Below are positions 10,489 through 18,249 of a stretch of 64,000 bases of DNA, in pieces (within the stretch, counting starts at the first letter, position 1; every line of letters starts with the position of its first letter). Source of the stretch: Coralloluteibacterium thermophilum (GTDB taxonomy: Bacteria > Pseudomonadota > Gammaproteobacteria > Xanthomonadales > Xanthomonadaceae). Below the pieces are notes generated by a model, which was not told the DNA's origin, did no database searches, and saw nothing but the letters and a program-made list of their open reading frames with translations. The stretch lies in assembly GCF_042654365.1 (NCBI RefSeq), contig NZ_JBHSGG010000002.1, positions 248,001 to 312,000 on the forward strand. Direction: 5' to 3'. Position numbers and translations under genes: made by a program.

Positions 10489-12894
10489 CTAGAAGCGGAA
10501 CCGCATCCCGACCTGCCAGGTGCGCGGCGCGCCGGGCGCGACGAAGCGCGAGGGGCCTTCCTCGACCGGCTCGACGTGCGGCCGGATCAGTTCGCCGCCG
10601 GGAAACAGGTCCTCGGCCACCGCCGCCCAGGTCTCGTGGCGCTTGTCCAGGATGTTGTTGACCCGCGCGTACAGCGCGAGGCGCGGGCCGAGCGCCCATT
10701 CCGCACGCAGGTTGAGCAGGCCGTAGCCGGCGGTGGCGAGGTCGTGGCGGACCTCGTCGGCGTCATCGTCGTCGACGTTGTCGACCAGGCCGTCCTCGTT
10801 GCCGCTGGCGACCCGGCCGGATAGCGCCTGCCAGTCCGCACCGAGCAGCAGCGACGGCGTCGGGCGCCAGTCGATGCCGAGCTTGAGGGTGTGCCGCGGC
10901 AGGCCGGCGATGCGCATGCCCGGCTCCAGCTCGATCACCCGCTCGCCGGAGAGCAGCTCGCCCGTGGCCTGGTAGGTCGCGTCCAGGTAGCTGTAGCCGG
11001 CCCACACCGCGGCCGTGCCGAAGTCCTGCACGAACTGCAGGTCGGCGCCCTGGTGGCGGGTCCGGTCGGCGTTGTCGAAGTAGCCCAGCTGCGAGTTCGG
11101 TGCGCGCAGGAACAGGATGTCGTTGCGGTTGTCGGCGCGATAGAGCGAAAGCGACACGGCCCGTGCCCGGCCCGACGTCCAGCGCGCGCCGAGTTCATAG
11201 GTGCGCGAGACGATCTGCTCGAGGAAGGGATCGGCCTGCAGGCCGGTCGGCAGCCGGCACGGTTCCTCCGGGTCGGCGCAGCCCAGCTCGATGGCGGTGG
11301 GCGCGCGCGTGTTCTGCGAAGCGCTCGCGAACACGGTCACGTCCGCACCGATGCGGCGGGTGAGGCCGAAGGCCGGGTTGAGCTTGGTGTAGGTGAAGGC
11401 CTCGCGCGGCTTCTCGCCGTCGTCGGCGGTGGACAGCGTGTTCTCGACCTCCACCCGGTTCCAGCGCAGCGATGCATTGAGCCATGTATCCGGCGCCAGT
11501 TCCCACAGGTCGGTGACGAACAGGCCGAAGGCCTCGGTGGCGCCGTCGACGCCGGAGAAGAATGCGCGCTCGCTGCCCGGCAGCGCGACCACGGAACGCT
11601 CGGGCGTGAAGTCGCCGTCCTGCTCGAACTGGGCGTAGTCGACCCGGCTGCGGTCCCAGCTCGCGCCCCAGGTCAGCCGGTGCGTGGCGAACGCCTGGCC
11701 GAGGTTGGCGGCGAGCCCGTGGCCGCGCTGCTCCATCCGCGTGGTGTTGAACACCGCCGGCGGAATCAGTGCCGCCTCCCCGGCGGTATGGCCGCACTCG
11801 TCCTCGAGCGGCAGGCCGTCGGCATCGAAGCCGTCCTCGCAGGCCTCGACGTACTCCTCGTAGTCCTCGCTGGCGTCGCCATTGACCGTGTCGCGCGTGC
11901 CGCGCCGCACGTAGGCCAGAACATTGAATACGCTGCCGCCGCCGAAGCGGTGTTCGAGCTGCGCGGTGGCCAGCGTATTGCGGTTGCGGGTCAGGTCCGG
12001 CGAGGTGTAGACCGCGCGGCGGTCCATCTCGTAGAGCCCCGGTTCCACGCCGTCGTCGGTGTAGCGCCAGCTCGGCAGCAGGCCGTTGCCGATCAGCCGG
12101 CTGCGCCCGTGCAGCAGCGACACGTCCCAGTCGGTCGCCTCGCCCTCGCGGCCGAGTCTGGCGAACACGTTGCCGAGCCGGCCCTCGGAGGCGTCGCGCC
12201 AGCCGTCCTCGTCGAACTGCGTGGTGGCGACGAAGGCGTGCATGCCGTCGCCGCCGGCCCAGCCCCAGGCCGCGTCGAGCCGGCGCCGGGCGTCGCTGCC
12301 CAGCTGCACGTCGCCCGCCAGCCCGGGATCGGTGAGGCCGGACTTGGTGGTGAAGGCCAGCGCGCCGCCGAGGGTGTTGGCGCCGAACAGCGGGTTGGAG
12401 CCGGGCATCAGGGTCAGCGTGCGGATGGCGGCTTCCGGCACCATGTCCCAGCTGATGATGTCGGCGAAGGGTTCGTTGATGCGCACGCCGTCGAGGTAGA
12501 CCGAGAGGCCCTGGGCCGCGCCCGGCAGTGCGGAGGCGCGGAAGCCGCGGAAGGTGATGTCGGTCTGGAAGGGACTGCCCTGGACCTCGTTGGCGTTCAC
12601 CCCCGGCAGGCGCCGGGTCATGAAGCCGGGGAGGTTCTCCGCGTGCGCGGCGTCGATCTCTTCGGCGGTCGCCGACTGCACGTTGTAGGGAAGATGGTCG
12701 GCATCGACAGGAGCGCCGCGCAGCGGCGTGGCGGTCACCTCGACGCGGTCGAGCCGGGTGACCTCGCGGTCGAGGGCGCCGGTCACCGACTGTGCGGCCG
12801 CGGGCGGGGCCGTGGCGAGCATGACCAGGCAGGTGCGCACGGCAATGGCGACGGGACGGGGGGCAGGCGACGGCAGGCAGGCGTTCCGGGACAT
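10489..12894 (-). CDS. TonB-dependent outer-membrane receptor
   Basis: An 801-residue receptor. The signal peptide ends near PPAAAQS (about residue 36). The TonB box region is VTRLDRVEVTATPL; plug motifs are LPGFMTRRLPGVNANEVQGSP and ITFRGFRASALPGAAQGLSV. The barrel ends RTWQVGMRFRF. The ATG at 12894 was chosen because it directly precedes the signal peptide. The frame extends 155 codons further upstream, but that part is arginine/proline-rich and not protein-like. A very acidic loop (NVDDDDADEV) lies near residue 700. Upstream lie a terminator-like hairpin and two palindromes like the one in front of the kinase gene, so it is probably under the kinase/regulator pair. The ligand is unknown. 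Confidence 0.9.
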   Translation of the reverse strand: MSRNACLPSPAPRPVAIAVRTCLVMLATAPPAAAQSVTGALDREVTRLDRVEVTATPLRGAPVDADHLPYNVQSATAEEIDAAHAENLPGFMTRRLPGVNANEVQGSPFQTDITFRGFRASALPGAAQGLSVYLDGVRINEPFADIISWDMVPEAAIRTLTLMPGSNPLFGANTLGGALAFTTKSGLTDPGLAGDVQLGSDARRRLDAAWGWAGGDGMHAFVATTQFDEDGWRDASEGRLGNVFARLGREGEATDWDVSLLHGRSRLIGNGLLPSWRYTDDGVEPGLYEMDRRAVYTSPDLTRNRNTLATAQLEHRFGGGSVFNVLAYVRRGTRDTVNGDASEDYEEYVEACEDGFDADGLPLEDECGHTAGEAALIPPAVFNTTRMEQRGHGLAANLGQAFATHRLTWGASWDRSRVDYAQFEQDGDFTPERSVVALPGSERAFFSGVDGATEAFGLFVTDLWELAPDTWLNASLRWNRVEVENTLSTADDGEKPREAFTYTKLNPAFGLTRRIGADVTVFASASQNTRAPTAIELGCADPEEPCRLPTGLQADPFLEQIVSRTYELGARWTSGRARAVSLSLYRADNRNDILFLRAPNSQLGYFDNADRTRHQGADLQFVQDFGTAAVWAGYSYLDATYQATGELLSGERVIELEPGMRIAGLPRHTLKLGIDWRPTPSLLLGADWQALSGRVASGNEDGLVDNVDDDDADEVRHDLATAGYGLLNLRAEWALGPRLALYARVNNILDKRHETWAAVAEDLFPGGELIRPHVEPVEEGPSRFVAPGAPRTWQVGMRFRF

Positions 12895-12950
12895 ACCGCT
12901 GGAGTCCGTTGAAGGTGGCCTCAGCGTAGGAGCAGCAGCAGCCGCTGCGA

Positions 12951-12970
12951 CATGGGAACGATTCCCGGAT
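12951..12970. promoter_or_regulatory. palindromic operator candidate (site 1)
   Basis: GGGAACGATTCCC at 12954-12966 is a near-perfect inverted repeat (GGGAA-N3-TTCCC). Its centre is about 66 bp upstream of the TonB receptor ATG at 12894. The same sequence, with the same flanks (ACAT before, CG-GATCGC after), occurs at 15826-15838 between the FecA-like receptor and the kinase. Conservation of both the site and its flanks in two promoter regions suggests a binding site, most simply for the LuxR-type regulator encoded at 17547-18236. Confidence 0.65.
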
Positions 12971-12992
12971 CGCGGGGCCGGCCGGCACGGGC

Positions 12993-13021
12993 AAAAAAAC
13001 CCGCGTCGGGGCGACGCGGGC
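12993..13021 (-). terminator. intrinsic terminator or attenuator on the minus strand
   Basis: On the minus strand a 9-bp perfect stem (CCCGCGTCG / CGACGCGGG, 3-4 nt loop, 13000-13020) is followed by seven T residues (A-run at 12993-12999). A second small hairpin (GCATCC / GGATGC) lies just upstream at 13025-13039. It sits about 450 bp after the FecA-like gene and about 100 bp before the next receptor gene. It may end read-through from the first gene, or it may lie in the leader of the second if that transcript starts near 13111. Confidence 0.75.
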
Positions 13022-13107
13022 GAGGCATCCGGAGGATGCACAGGAGGAGAGGGGCCGGGCGCAGGCACGGACCCGTACCGACGGTAGCCCCGCCCGCGCC
13101 GTCCGAC

Positions 13108-13126
13108 CATGGGAAAACATCCCGAC
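13108..13126. promoter_or_regulatory. palindromic operator candidate (site 2, diverged)
   Basis: GGGAAAACATCCC at 13111-13123 keeps the outer GGGA-N5-TCCC spacing and the flanking CAT and GA of sites 12954-12966 and 15826-15838, but its centre differs. It is 145-157 bp upstream of site 1 in the same intergenic region. It may be a weaker second site for the same regulator. Confidence 0.4.
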
Positions 13127-13140
13127 TGCGCCAGCGCGCG

Positions 13141-13175
13141 GGCAGCGGGCAGCGGGCAGCGGGCAGCGGGCAGCG
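13141..13175. repeat. tandem heptamer repeat, five copies of GGCAGCG
   Basis: Five perfect consecutive 7-bp units in non-coding DNA upstream of the TonB receptor gene. Such short repeats can vary in copy number by slippage, which here would change promoter spacing. Confidence 0.85.
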
Positions 13176-13471
13176 CGCATCGTGCACCGCGCAGGAGAGA
13201 GTGAGGAGGCGTGAGGCACGCGTGCCGGCGGGGCGCGTCCTCGTTGTCTCGTTCCTCATGCCTCGCTCTCGCCCGAAGAGCGCCCCTCCCCTGCTTCCGC
13301 GCCGTCCACGGGCCGCGCTGCCGATGCTTCGCAGGCCGGGCAATGGGGAGCGCGCCCACGCCTACGCGACCGGCGCCGTTCCCCCGCCTGTGGGGACGGC
13401 TGGAATGCGGTCAGCGCTGTTCGCCGCCGGAGACCGGGGAGCGAAAGCCTCCGCTCCGCCGCCCCGGGCCC

Positions 13472-15769
13472 CTAGAACCGCATCCGCGCCCCCACGAACA
13501 CCTGCCGCGGCGGCCCCGCGAAGGCGCCGTTGACGCGGCTGACGAGATAGGTCCGGTCGGTGAGGTTGGTCGCGCTCAGGTACACGCTCAGGCCGTCGGT
13601 GACGTGCAGGCTGAAGGCCGCATTGAGGGTCGTGTACGCGGGGATGCGCCCGGACTGCCCGTCCGGCGCCGGTGCCACCGTGTTCAGCGCGTCGGTGTAC
13701 TGCGCGCCGACGTGGGTCGCGCCGATGCGCGCGTTCCAGCGCGCGTGCTCGTAGCCCAGGCTTGCCGAGACGAGCTGCCGCGGCGCGTAGGGCAACCGGT
13801 TGCCCCGGGCGTTGGTGAACACCTCGGTCTCGTCCTCGCCCGGTGCGAAGTCCGGGGTCATCAGGTCGCTGTCGAAGCGCGCGGTGAACAGGTTGGTGTA
13901 GCTGCCTGCGAGGTAGAGGTTGCCGGCGCTCCCGCGCATGTGGCCGAAGTCGAGCCGGCCGGCGAGTTCGACGCCACGGTTGGTGCTGCGGCCGGCGTTG
14001 GCGAAGGTCTGGCCCAGGCCGACCGCGTAGCCCGGCAGGATCTGGTTCCTGAAGTCGATCCCGAACAGGGTCGCCTCCACCACCACGCCGCGCGCGGGCC
14101 GGCTGCGCACGCCGAGCTCGATGTTGGTGCTGCGCTCGGCGTCGACCTGCTGCAGGTCCTCGTCGCCCGGCGGGAGGTTGGCGTCCGGCCGCGGCGGCGC
14201 GATGCCCTGGTGGACGCCGGCGAACAGGGTGGTGTCGCGCAGGCCGGCATAGGTCACGCCGAGGCCGGGCAGCAGCCGGCTGTTGCTCTGGCGGGTCTCC
14301 ACCGCCGGCTGCACCGGCGCGAAGCCGTCGTGGGTGACGCGGTTGCTCTGCTCGTAGTGCTCGTAGCGCAGGCCCGGGGTGAACGACCAGTTCCCGGCGT
14401 AGAAGGTGTTCTGCAGGTAGGCGGCGACGGCGTCGGTCTCGATGTCGAAGGCATCGCGCAGGCCGGTACCCTCGGAGTCCTCGCGCGCGGTCGGGAAGGC
14501 GCCGTTGTAGCGCCTGCGCTCGATGCGCTCGCGGTGCAGGCGCACGCCGGCGACCAGTTCGCTGCGCAGCCCGAACAGGACGTGCTCCACCTCCAGGCGC
14601 GGCTCGATGCCGTGGAAGCGGTACTCGCGCGGCCGCATCTGGTTGCCGCACAGGTGGGCGAAGGCCTCGAAGCCGCCGGGGACGCCGTAGTCGATGCCCT
14701 CGGGACAGCCGGCGACGATGCCCTCGCCGTCCGCACCCACGCCGTCGTAGCGCAGTTCCTCGCGTTCCTTCTCGGCCTCCCCGTCGTCGACGTCGGCCTC
14801 GACGATGGCATCGAGCTGGCGGTAGGAGGCACGGTCGGTCCGCTGGTAATAGATCTGCGTCGCCAGGCGCGCGGTGTCCGAGAAGGCGACGTCGTGCACC
14901 AGCTGCACCGCGCTGCGCTCGAGTTCGAAGACGTCGTCGCGAAAGGGGTTCTGGAACGGATCGGCATCGAAGCGGGCCTGGTCGAGGCCCGCCTCGCCGA
15001 AGTTCGAGCCCTCCTCGTAGCGGTTCAGCTTGAGCCGCAGCGACTGGCGCTCGCCCAGGTCCACCTCGCCCTTGAGCGCGAGGTCGCGGATGCGGTGGTG
15101 GCTGTGTTCGCGGCTGCCGTCGCCCTGGCGCTGGGCGGCCTGAAGCAGCCAGCCGCCCCGTTCGCCGCCGTTGCCGACACCGACGCTGGCGCGGGTGAAG
15201 TCGCGGGTGCCGGCAGCGAGGTCGATCTCGGCCAGCGGCGTCCGCGGCACGGGCGTGGTCACGACATTGATCACGCCGCCCACGGTCTGCGGCCCGTGCA
15301 TGATCTGCCCCGCGCCCTTGACCACCTCGATGCGCTCGATCCGCTCCAGCGGCGTGTGGTAGTGCGAGGTCGGGTCGCTGTACGGCGCCAGGTGCACCGG
15401 CATCCCGTCCTCCAGCATCAGGGTGCGACTGGTGCGGCGCGGGTCGAGCCCGCGGATGCCGATGTTGAGGTTGAGCCCGAAGGCGTCCTCGGCCACCACG
15501 TGCACGCCGGGGACGCCCTGCAGCGCCTCGCGGATCGAGTACGGCCGCTCCGCCTCGAGCTGCCCGCGGTCCACGGTGGCGCTGGAGCCGGCCACCGCAT
15601 CCAGCTCCTCGGGCAGCAGGCCGCTGACGGTCACGGTCGGCAGGATCGACATGCTGTCCGTCTGGCCCTGCGCAGCCGCGGGCGCGAGATCGAACAGCAG
15701 GAGCCCCTTGGTCATCGCGATGGCGAGCAGGGAGCGGCGTTTCCGCGTGGCGTGCGTACTGGTGCGCAT
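13472..15769 (-). CDS. TonB-dependent receptor, FecA-like
   Basis: A 765-residue receptor resembling the ferric-citrate/FecA group. After a signal region (MRTSTHATRKRRSLLAIAMT to AAAQGQ) comes ILPTVTVSGLLPEELDAVAGSS, then plug motifs REALQGVPGVHVVAEDAFGL, NIGIRGLDPRRTSRTLMLEDG, MPVHLAPYSDPTSHY and IEVVKGAGQIMHGPQTVGGV. It ends PPRQVFVGARMRF. The start at 15769 gives a normal signal peptide; the upstream frame is not coding. The divergent kinase gene begins 86 bp away with a shared palindrome between them. No FecI/FecR pair is seen, and the N-terminus lacks a long signalling domain. The substrate may be a metal-citrate or metallophore complex. Confidence 0.88.
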   Translation of the reverse strand: MRTSTHATRKRRSLLAIAMTKGLLLFDLAPAAAQGQTDSMSILPTVTVSGLLPEELDAVAGSSATVDRGQLEAERPYSIREALQGVPGVHVVAEDAFGLNLNIGIRGLDPRRTSRTLMLEDGMPVHLAPYSDPTSHYHTPLERIERIEVVKGAGQIMHGPQTVGGVINVVTTPVPRTPLAEIDLAAGTRDFTRASVGVGNGGERGGWLLQAAQRQGDGSREHSHHRIRDLALKGEVDLGERQSLRLKLNRYEEGSNFGEAGLDQARFDADPFQNPFRDDVFELERSAVQLVHDVAFSDTARLATQIYYQRTDRASYRQLDAIVEADVDDGEAEKEREELRYDGVGADGEGIVAGCPEGIDYGVPGGFEAFAHLCGNQMRPREYRFHGIEPRLEVEHVLFGLRSELVAGVRLHRERIERRRYNGAFPTAREDSEGTGLRDAFDIETDAVAAYLQNTFYAGNWSFTPGLRYEHYEQSNRVTHDGFAPVQPAVETRQSNSRLLPGLGVTYAGLRDTTLFAGVHQGIAPPRPDANLPPGDEDLQQVDAERSTNIELGVRSRPARGVVVEATLFGIDFRNQILPGYAVGLGQTFANAGRSTNRGVELAGRLDFGHMRGSAGNLYLAGSYTNLFTARFDSDLMTPDFAPGEDETEVFTNARGNRLPYAPRQLVSASLGYEHARWNARIGATHVGAQYTDALNTVAPAPDGQSGRIPAYTTLNAAFSLHVTDGLSVYLSATNLTDRTYLVSRVNGAFAGPPRQVFVGARMRF

Positions 15770-15822
15770 GGGCTGCCTCGTCGTGGATCGACCGAACTCT
15801 AGGTGCCGTGGCCGGTTGCTAA

Positions 15823-15841
15823 CATGGGAACAATTCCCGAT
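15823..15841. promoter_or_regulatory. palindromic operator candidate (site 3)
   Basis: GGGAACAATTCCC at 15826-15838 lies in the 86-bp gap between the divergent FecA-like receptor and the histidine kinase. Its centre is about 63 bp upstream of the receptor ATG and about 24 bp upstream of the kinase ATG. It matches the site at 12954-12966 in all but one base, including flanks. The position suits a regulator that controls both directions. Confidence 0.65.
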
Positions 15842-15855
15842 CGCCTGGGGCCGCC

Positions 15856-17226
15856 ATGCGCATGTCGCGCCTGCTGCTGTCGCGCATCGTCGTGCTGTCC
15901 GCGGCGATGCTGCTGGTCGCGCTGGCGCTGGCGGTCTGGCAGGCGCGCCGCGATGTCGAGCACGAGGCGCAGGGCGCGCGCCAGACTGCGCGCCTGCTCG
16001 ACGCGCTCGGCGGCCTGCATGGCGCCCCCGCCGACGAGATCCCCCGACGGCTGCGCGCCGTGCAGTCGATCCTGGATTCCGGCGAGATGCGCCACCTGCG
16101 CGTGATCCTGCGCGACGAGGCCGGCGCGGTGCTGGCGCACTCGCCGGACGCGGCCGGGCCGCGCCTGCAGGCGTGGCTGTTCGCCGTGCTCGGCGGCAGC
16201 GCGGACGACGAGCCGTCCGTGCACTGGACCCTGCGCGGCGGCGACGGCCGGAGGATCGAGGTGGAGATGGCGGTCGATCGCGCCAGCGAGCAGCAGGAGG
16301 CACTGGATGCGCTGTTCGACCTGCTTGCCATCCTGCTCGCCTTCGGCACCCTGGTGGTGCTCGCCAGCGTCCTCACCGTGCGCCAGGTGCTCTCGCCGCT
16401 GCACGGCATCCTGCACGCCATCGAGGGCTACCGCAGCCAGGACTACGCGCGCCGCGCGCCGCGCGGGCGCAGCGAGGAAATGAACGCCATCGCCGACGGG
16501 CTCAACCACCTGGCGCAGGCGCTGGCGGCGGCGCAGGAGGCCCGCCGCGGACTCAGCGCGCGCCTGCTGACCCTGCAGGAGGCCGAGCGCGCGCACCTGG
16601 CGCGCGAGCTGCACGACGAGTTCGGCCAGGTGCTCACCGCGATGCGCGCCGACGCCACCTGGCTGGCGCGGCGCGTGCGCGGCGACGCCACGCTCGAGGC
16701 GGTCGCCGGCGAACTGGTGCGGCAGTGCGAACGCGCCAGCCTGGAAGTGCGCGACCTCCTGCGGCGCCTGCGTCCGGCGCTGCACGAGACCGACGCGCAG
16801 GTCCCCCTGCGGCGCATGCTCGAGGAGCTCGCCGACAGCTGGCGCGGCCGTGCCGGGCGGCCGATGGCGGTGGAGCTCGACCTCGATGCCGCGGTCGACG
16901 CGCTCCCGGCCCCGCTCGCGCTCGCCCTGTACCGGCTCAGTCAGGAGGCGCTGACCAACGCGGCACGTCACGCACAGGCCGTCAGTGTCCGGATCGTGCT
17001 CGCGCGCGAGGGCGACGGCCGCCTGCGCTGGGAGGCGCTCGACGACGGGGTCGGCCTGCGCGCCGACGGCCAGGAGGCGATCCACGGCAACGGTCTGGTC
17101 GGCATGCGCGAACGGGTCTGGGCACACGGCGGCGAGCTGGCCTTCCTCCCCGCCGATCCCGACACCGGCCGCGGCCTGCGCATCCGCGCCTGCTTCCCGC
17201 TTGCGGAGGCGGTTGCAGAGGAGTGA
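15856..17226 (+). CDS. NarL-type sensor histidine kinase (HisKA_3)
   Basis: A 456-residue inner-membrane kinase. Membrane segments at about 7-29 and 155-178 bracket a periplasmic sensor of about 125 residues. Then come a HAMP-like linker (about 178-230), the HisKA_3 dimerisation domain with His253 in ARELHDEFGQ, and a HATPase domain (Asn368 in LSQEALTNAARHA, then DDGVGL and GNGLVGMRERV). This is the kinase type paired with LuxR/NarL regulators, and the nearby regulator at 17547-18236 is the natural partner. Similar pairs control PQQ-dependent alcohol dehydrogenases and methanol dehydrogenases (MoxY/MxaY type). The stop lies in a GAGGAGTGA sequence at the edge of a repeat. Confidence 0.88.
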   Translation: MRMSRLLLSRIVVLSAAMLLVALALAVWQARRDVEHEAQGARQTARLLDALGGLHGAPADEIPRRLRAVQSILDSGEMRHLRVILRDEAGAVLAHSPDAAGPRLQAWLFAVLGGSADDEPSVHWTLRGGDGRRIEVEMAVDRASEQQEALDALFDLLAILLAFGTLVVLASVLTVRQVLSPLHGILHAIEGYRSQDYARRAPRGRSEEMNAIADGLNHLAQALAAAQEARRGLSARLLTLQEAERAHLARELHDEFGQVLTAMRADATWLARRVRGDATLEAVAGELVRQCERASLEVRDLLRRLRPALHETDAQVPLRRMLEELADSWRGRAGRPMAVELDLDAAVDALPAPLALALYRLSQEALTNAARHAQAVSVRIVLAREGDGRLRWEALDDGVGLRADGQEAIHGNGLVGMRERVWAHGGELAFLPADPDTGRGLRIRACFPLAEAVAEE

Positions 17227-17546
17227 GCGAGGAGAAACGAGGAACGAGGGCGGGCAGCCGCGCCCCCTCTTCCCACTCCCCATCCCTCGCGCCTCGCCAG
17301 AAGTCCCTCCTCAACCCTCCCCAGCTGACGCGGCCGCCGGCGGGGCTCCATAGGGCGTGGCAGAGAACGACGGGCGAGGGGCGAGTCTTCCACCCTCGCG
17401 CGACCGGCTCCTTCCCCCGCCTGCGGGGGAAGGCCGGGATGGGGGTGAGCGCGGAACGCGCTGGAGCGCGTGGAGAGGACTGGGAAACAACGGGCTCCGC
17501 CTCGCCCTTCCTCTCACTTCTCCTCACTCACTCCTCGACGCCGACG
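17227..17546. repeat. GC-rich palindromic repeat elements between kinase and regulator genes
   Basis: A 320-bp convergent gap without a gene. It contains the hairpin CCTTCCCCCGC / GCGGGGGAAGG at 17410-17433 followed by GGGATGGGGGTGAGCGC, plus GAGAAACGAGG and CCTCACTCACTCCTC segments. These are the same elements as in the larger arrays near 27.5, 33.3, 38.1 and 52.1 kb. Confidence 0.8.
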
Positions 17547-18236
17547 TCAGGCGCAGATCGGCGGCGGCGCGAGGAGGGCGTGCTCGAGGGCGTAGCGGTA
17601 CATCTCCAGCGCGCTCGACAGGCCGGTCTTCTGCCGGATGGTGGTCTGGTAGTTGGAGACGGTCTTGACGCTCAGCCGGTGCGCCTCGGCGATTCGCTCG
17701 ACGCTCTCGCCCTCCGCCAGCAGCAGGAAGACCTCGAACTCGCGCGGCGACAACGCGCGGTGCGGCGGGCCGTCGCGCACGCCCGCGGCCAGCTCCGGCG
17801 GCACCAGCGCCTCGCCGCGGCCGACGCGGCGCACCGCATCGACCAGCACCTCCGGGGCGCTGCTCTTGGTCACGTAGCCGTGCGCACCCAGCGCCAGCGC
17901 GCGCGCCGCCAGGGCGGCGCTCTCGTGCATGGTGAACACCAGCACGCGCGGGCCCGGGCCACGCTGGTTCATGCGCTGCAGGATGTCGAGCCCGCTGCGG
18001 CCGGGCATCGACAGGTCCAGCACCAGGACGTCGGCATCGTGCCGTGCGAACCAGTGGTAGGCACTTTCGCCGTCGCCGAACTCGGCCACCACCTGCATGT
18101 CGTCCTCGAGCTCGAGCAGCCGCCGGTAGCCGTTGCGGACCACGGCGTGGTCGTCCGCCAGGGCGATGCGCAGCAGCCCCACGACGGTTCCCCGCGTGGC
18201 GGGACTCGCTTCCGGCGTGGTGCTCCAGGTGCGCAT
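17547..18236 (-). CDS. LuxR/NarL-family response regulator
   Basis: A 229-residue regulator. The receiver domain is at about 22-140: acidic pair in LADDHAVVR, phosphoacceptor Asp74 in LVLDLSMPGRSG and Lys124 in YVTKSS. A LuxR helix-turn-helix is at about 160-215 (LSPREFEVFLLLAEGESVERIAEAH, LSVKTVSNYQTTIRQKTG). The first 20 residues are probably not native: a start at one of the GTG codons near residue 18 (VVGLLRIALADD) would fit the family better. It is 13 bp after the beta-propeller gene on the same strand, so it is probably co-transcribed with the dehydrogenase genes. It resembles MxaB/ExaE/AgmR-type regulators of PQQ enzymes. Confidence 0.88.
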   Translation of the reverse strand: MRTWSTTPEASPATRGTVVGLLRIALADDHAVVRNGYRRLLELEDDMQVVAEFGDGESAYHWFARHDADVLVLDLSMPGRSGLDILQRMNQRGPGPRVLVFTMHESAALAARALALGAHGYVTKSSAPEVLVDAVRRVGRGEALVPPELAAGVRDGPPHRALSPREFEVFLLLAEGESVERIAEAHRLSVKTVSNYQTTIRQKTGLSSALEMYRYALEHALLAPPPICA

Positions 18237-18249
18237 GGGTGCAGTGCCT

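Larger units (their letters stand above)
12895..13471. other. intergenic region between two TonB receptor genes
   Basis: A 577-bp gap with no convincing gene. It holds operator candidates at 12954-12966 and 13111-13123, the hairpin/T-run at 12993-13021, five tandem copies of the heptamer GGCAGCG at 13141-13175, and a GC-rich remainder. Open frames crossing it are proline/arginine-rich and not conserved-looking. Confidence 0.7.

Noticed and set aside
12895..13130. Cobalamin or other known riboswitch in the receptor leader
   Set aside because: I could not find a B12 box or another riboswitch core; only the terminator hairpin is supported.
12895..13359. N-terminal extension of the second TonB receptor by up to 155 codons
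   Set aside because: The extension is Arg/Pro-rich, crosses a terminator hairpin and would bury the signal peptide.
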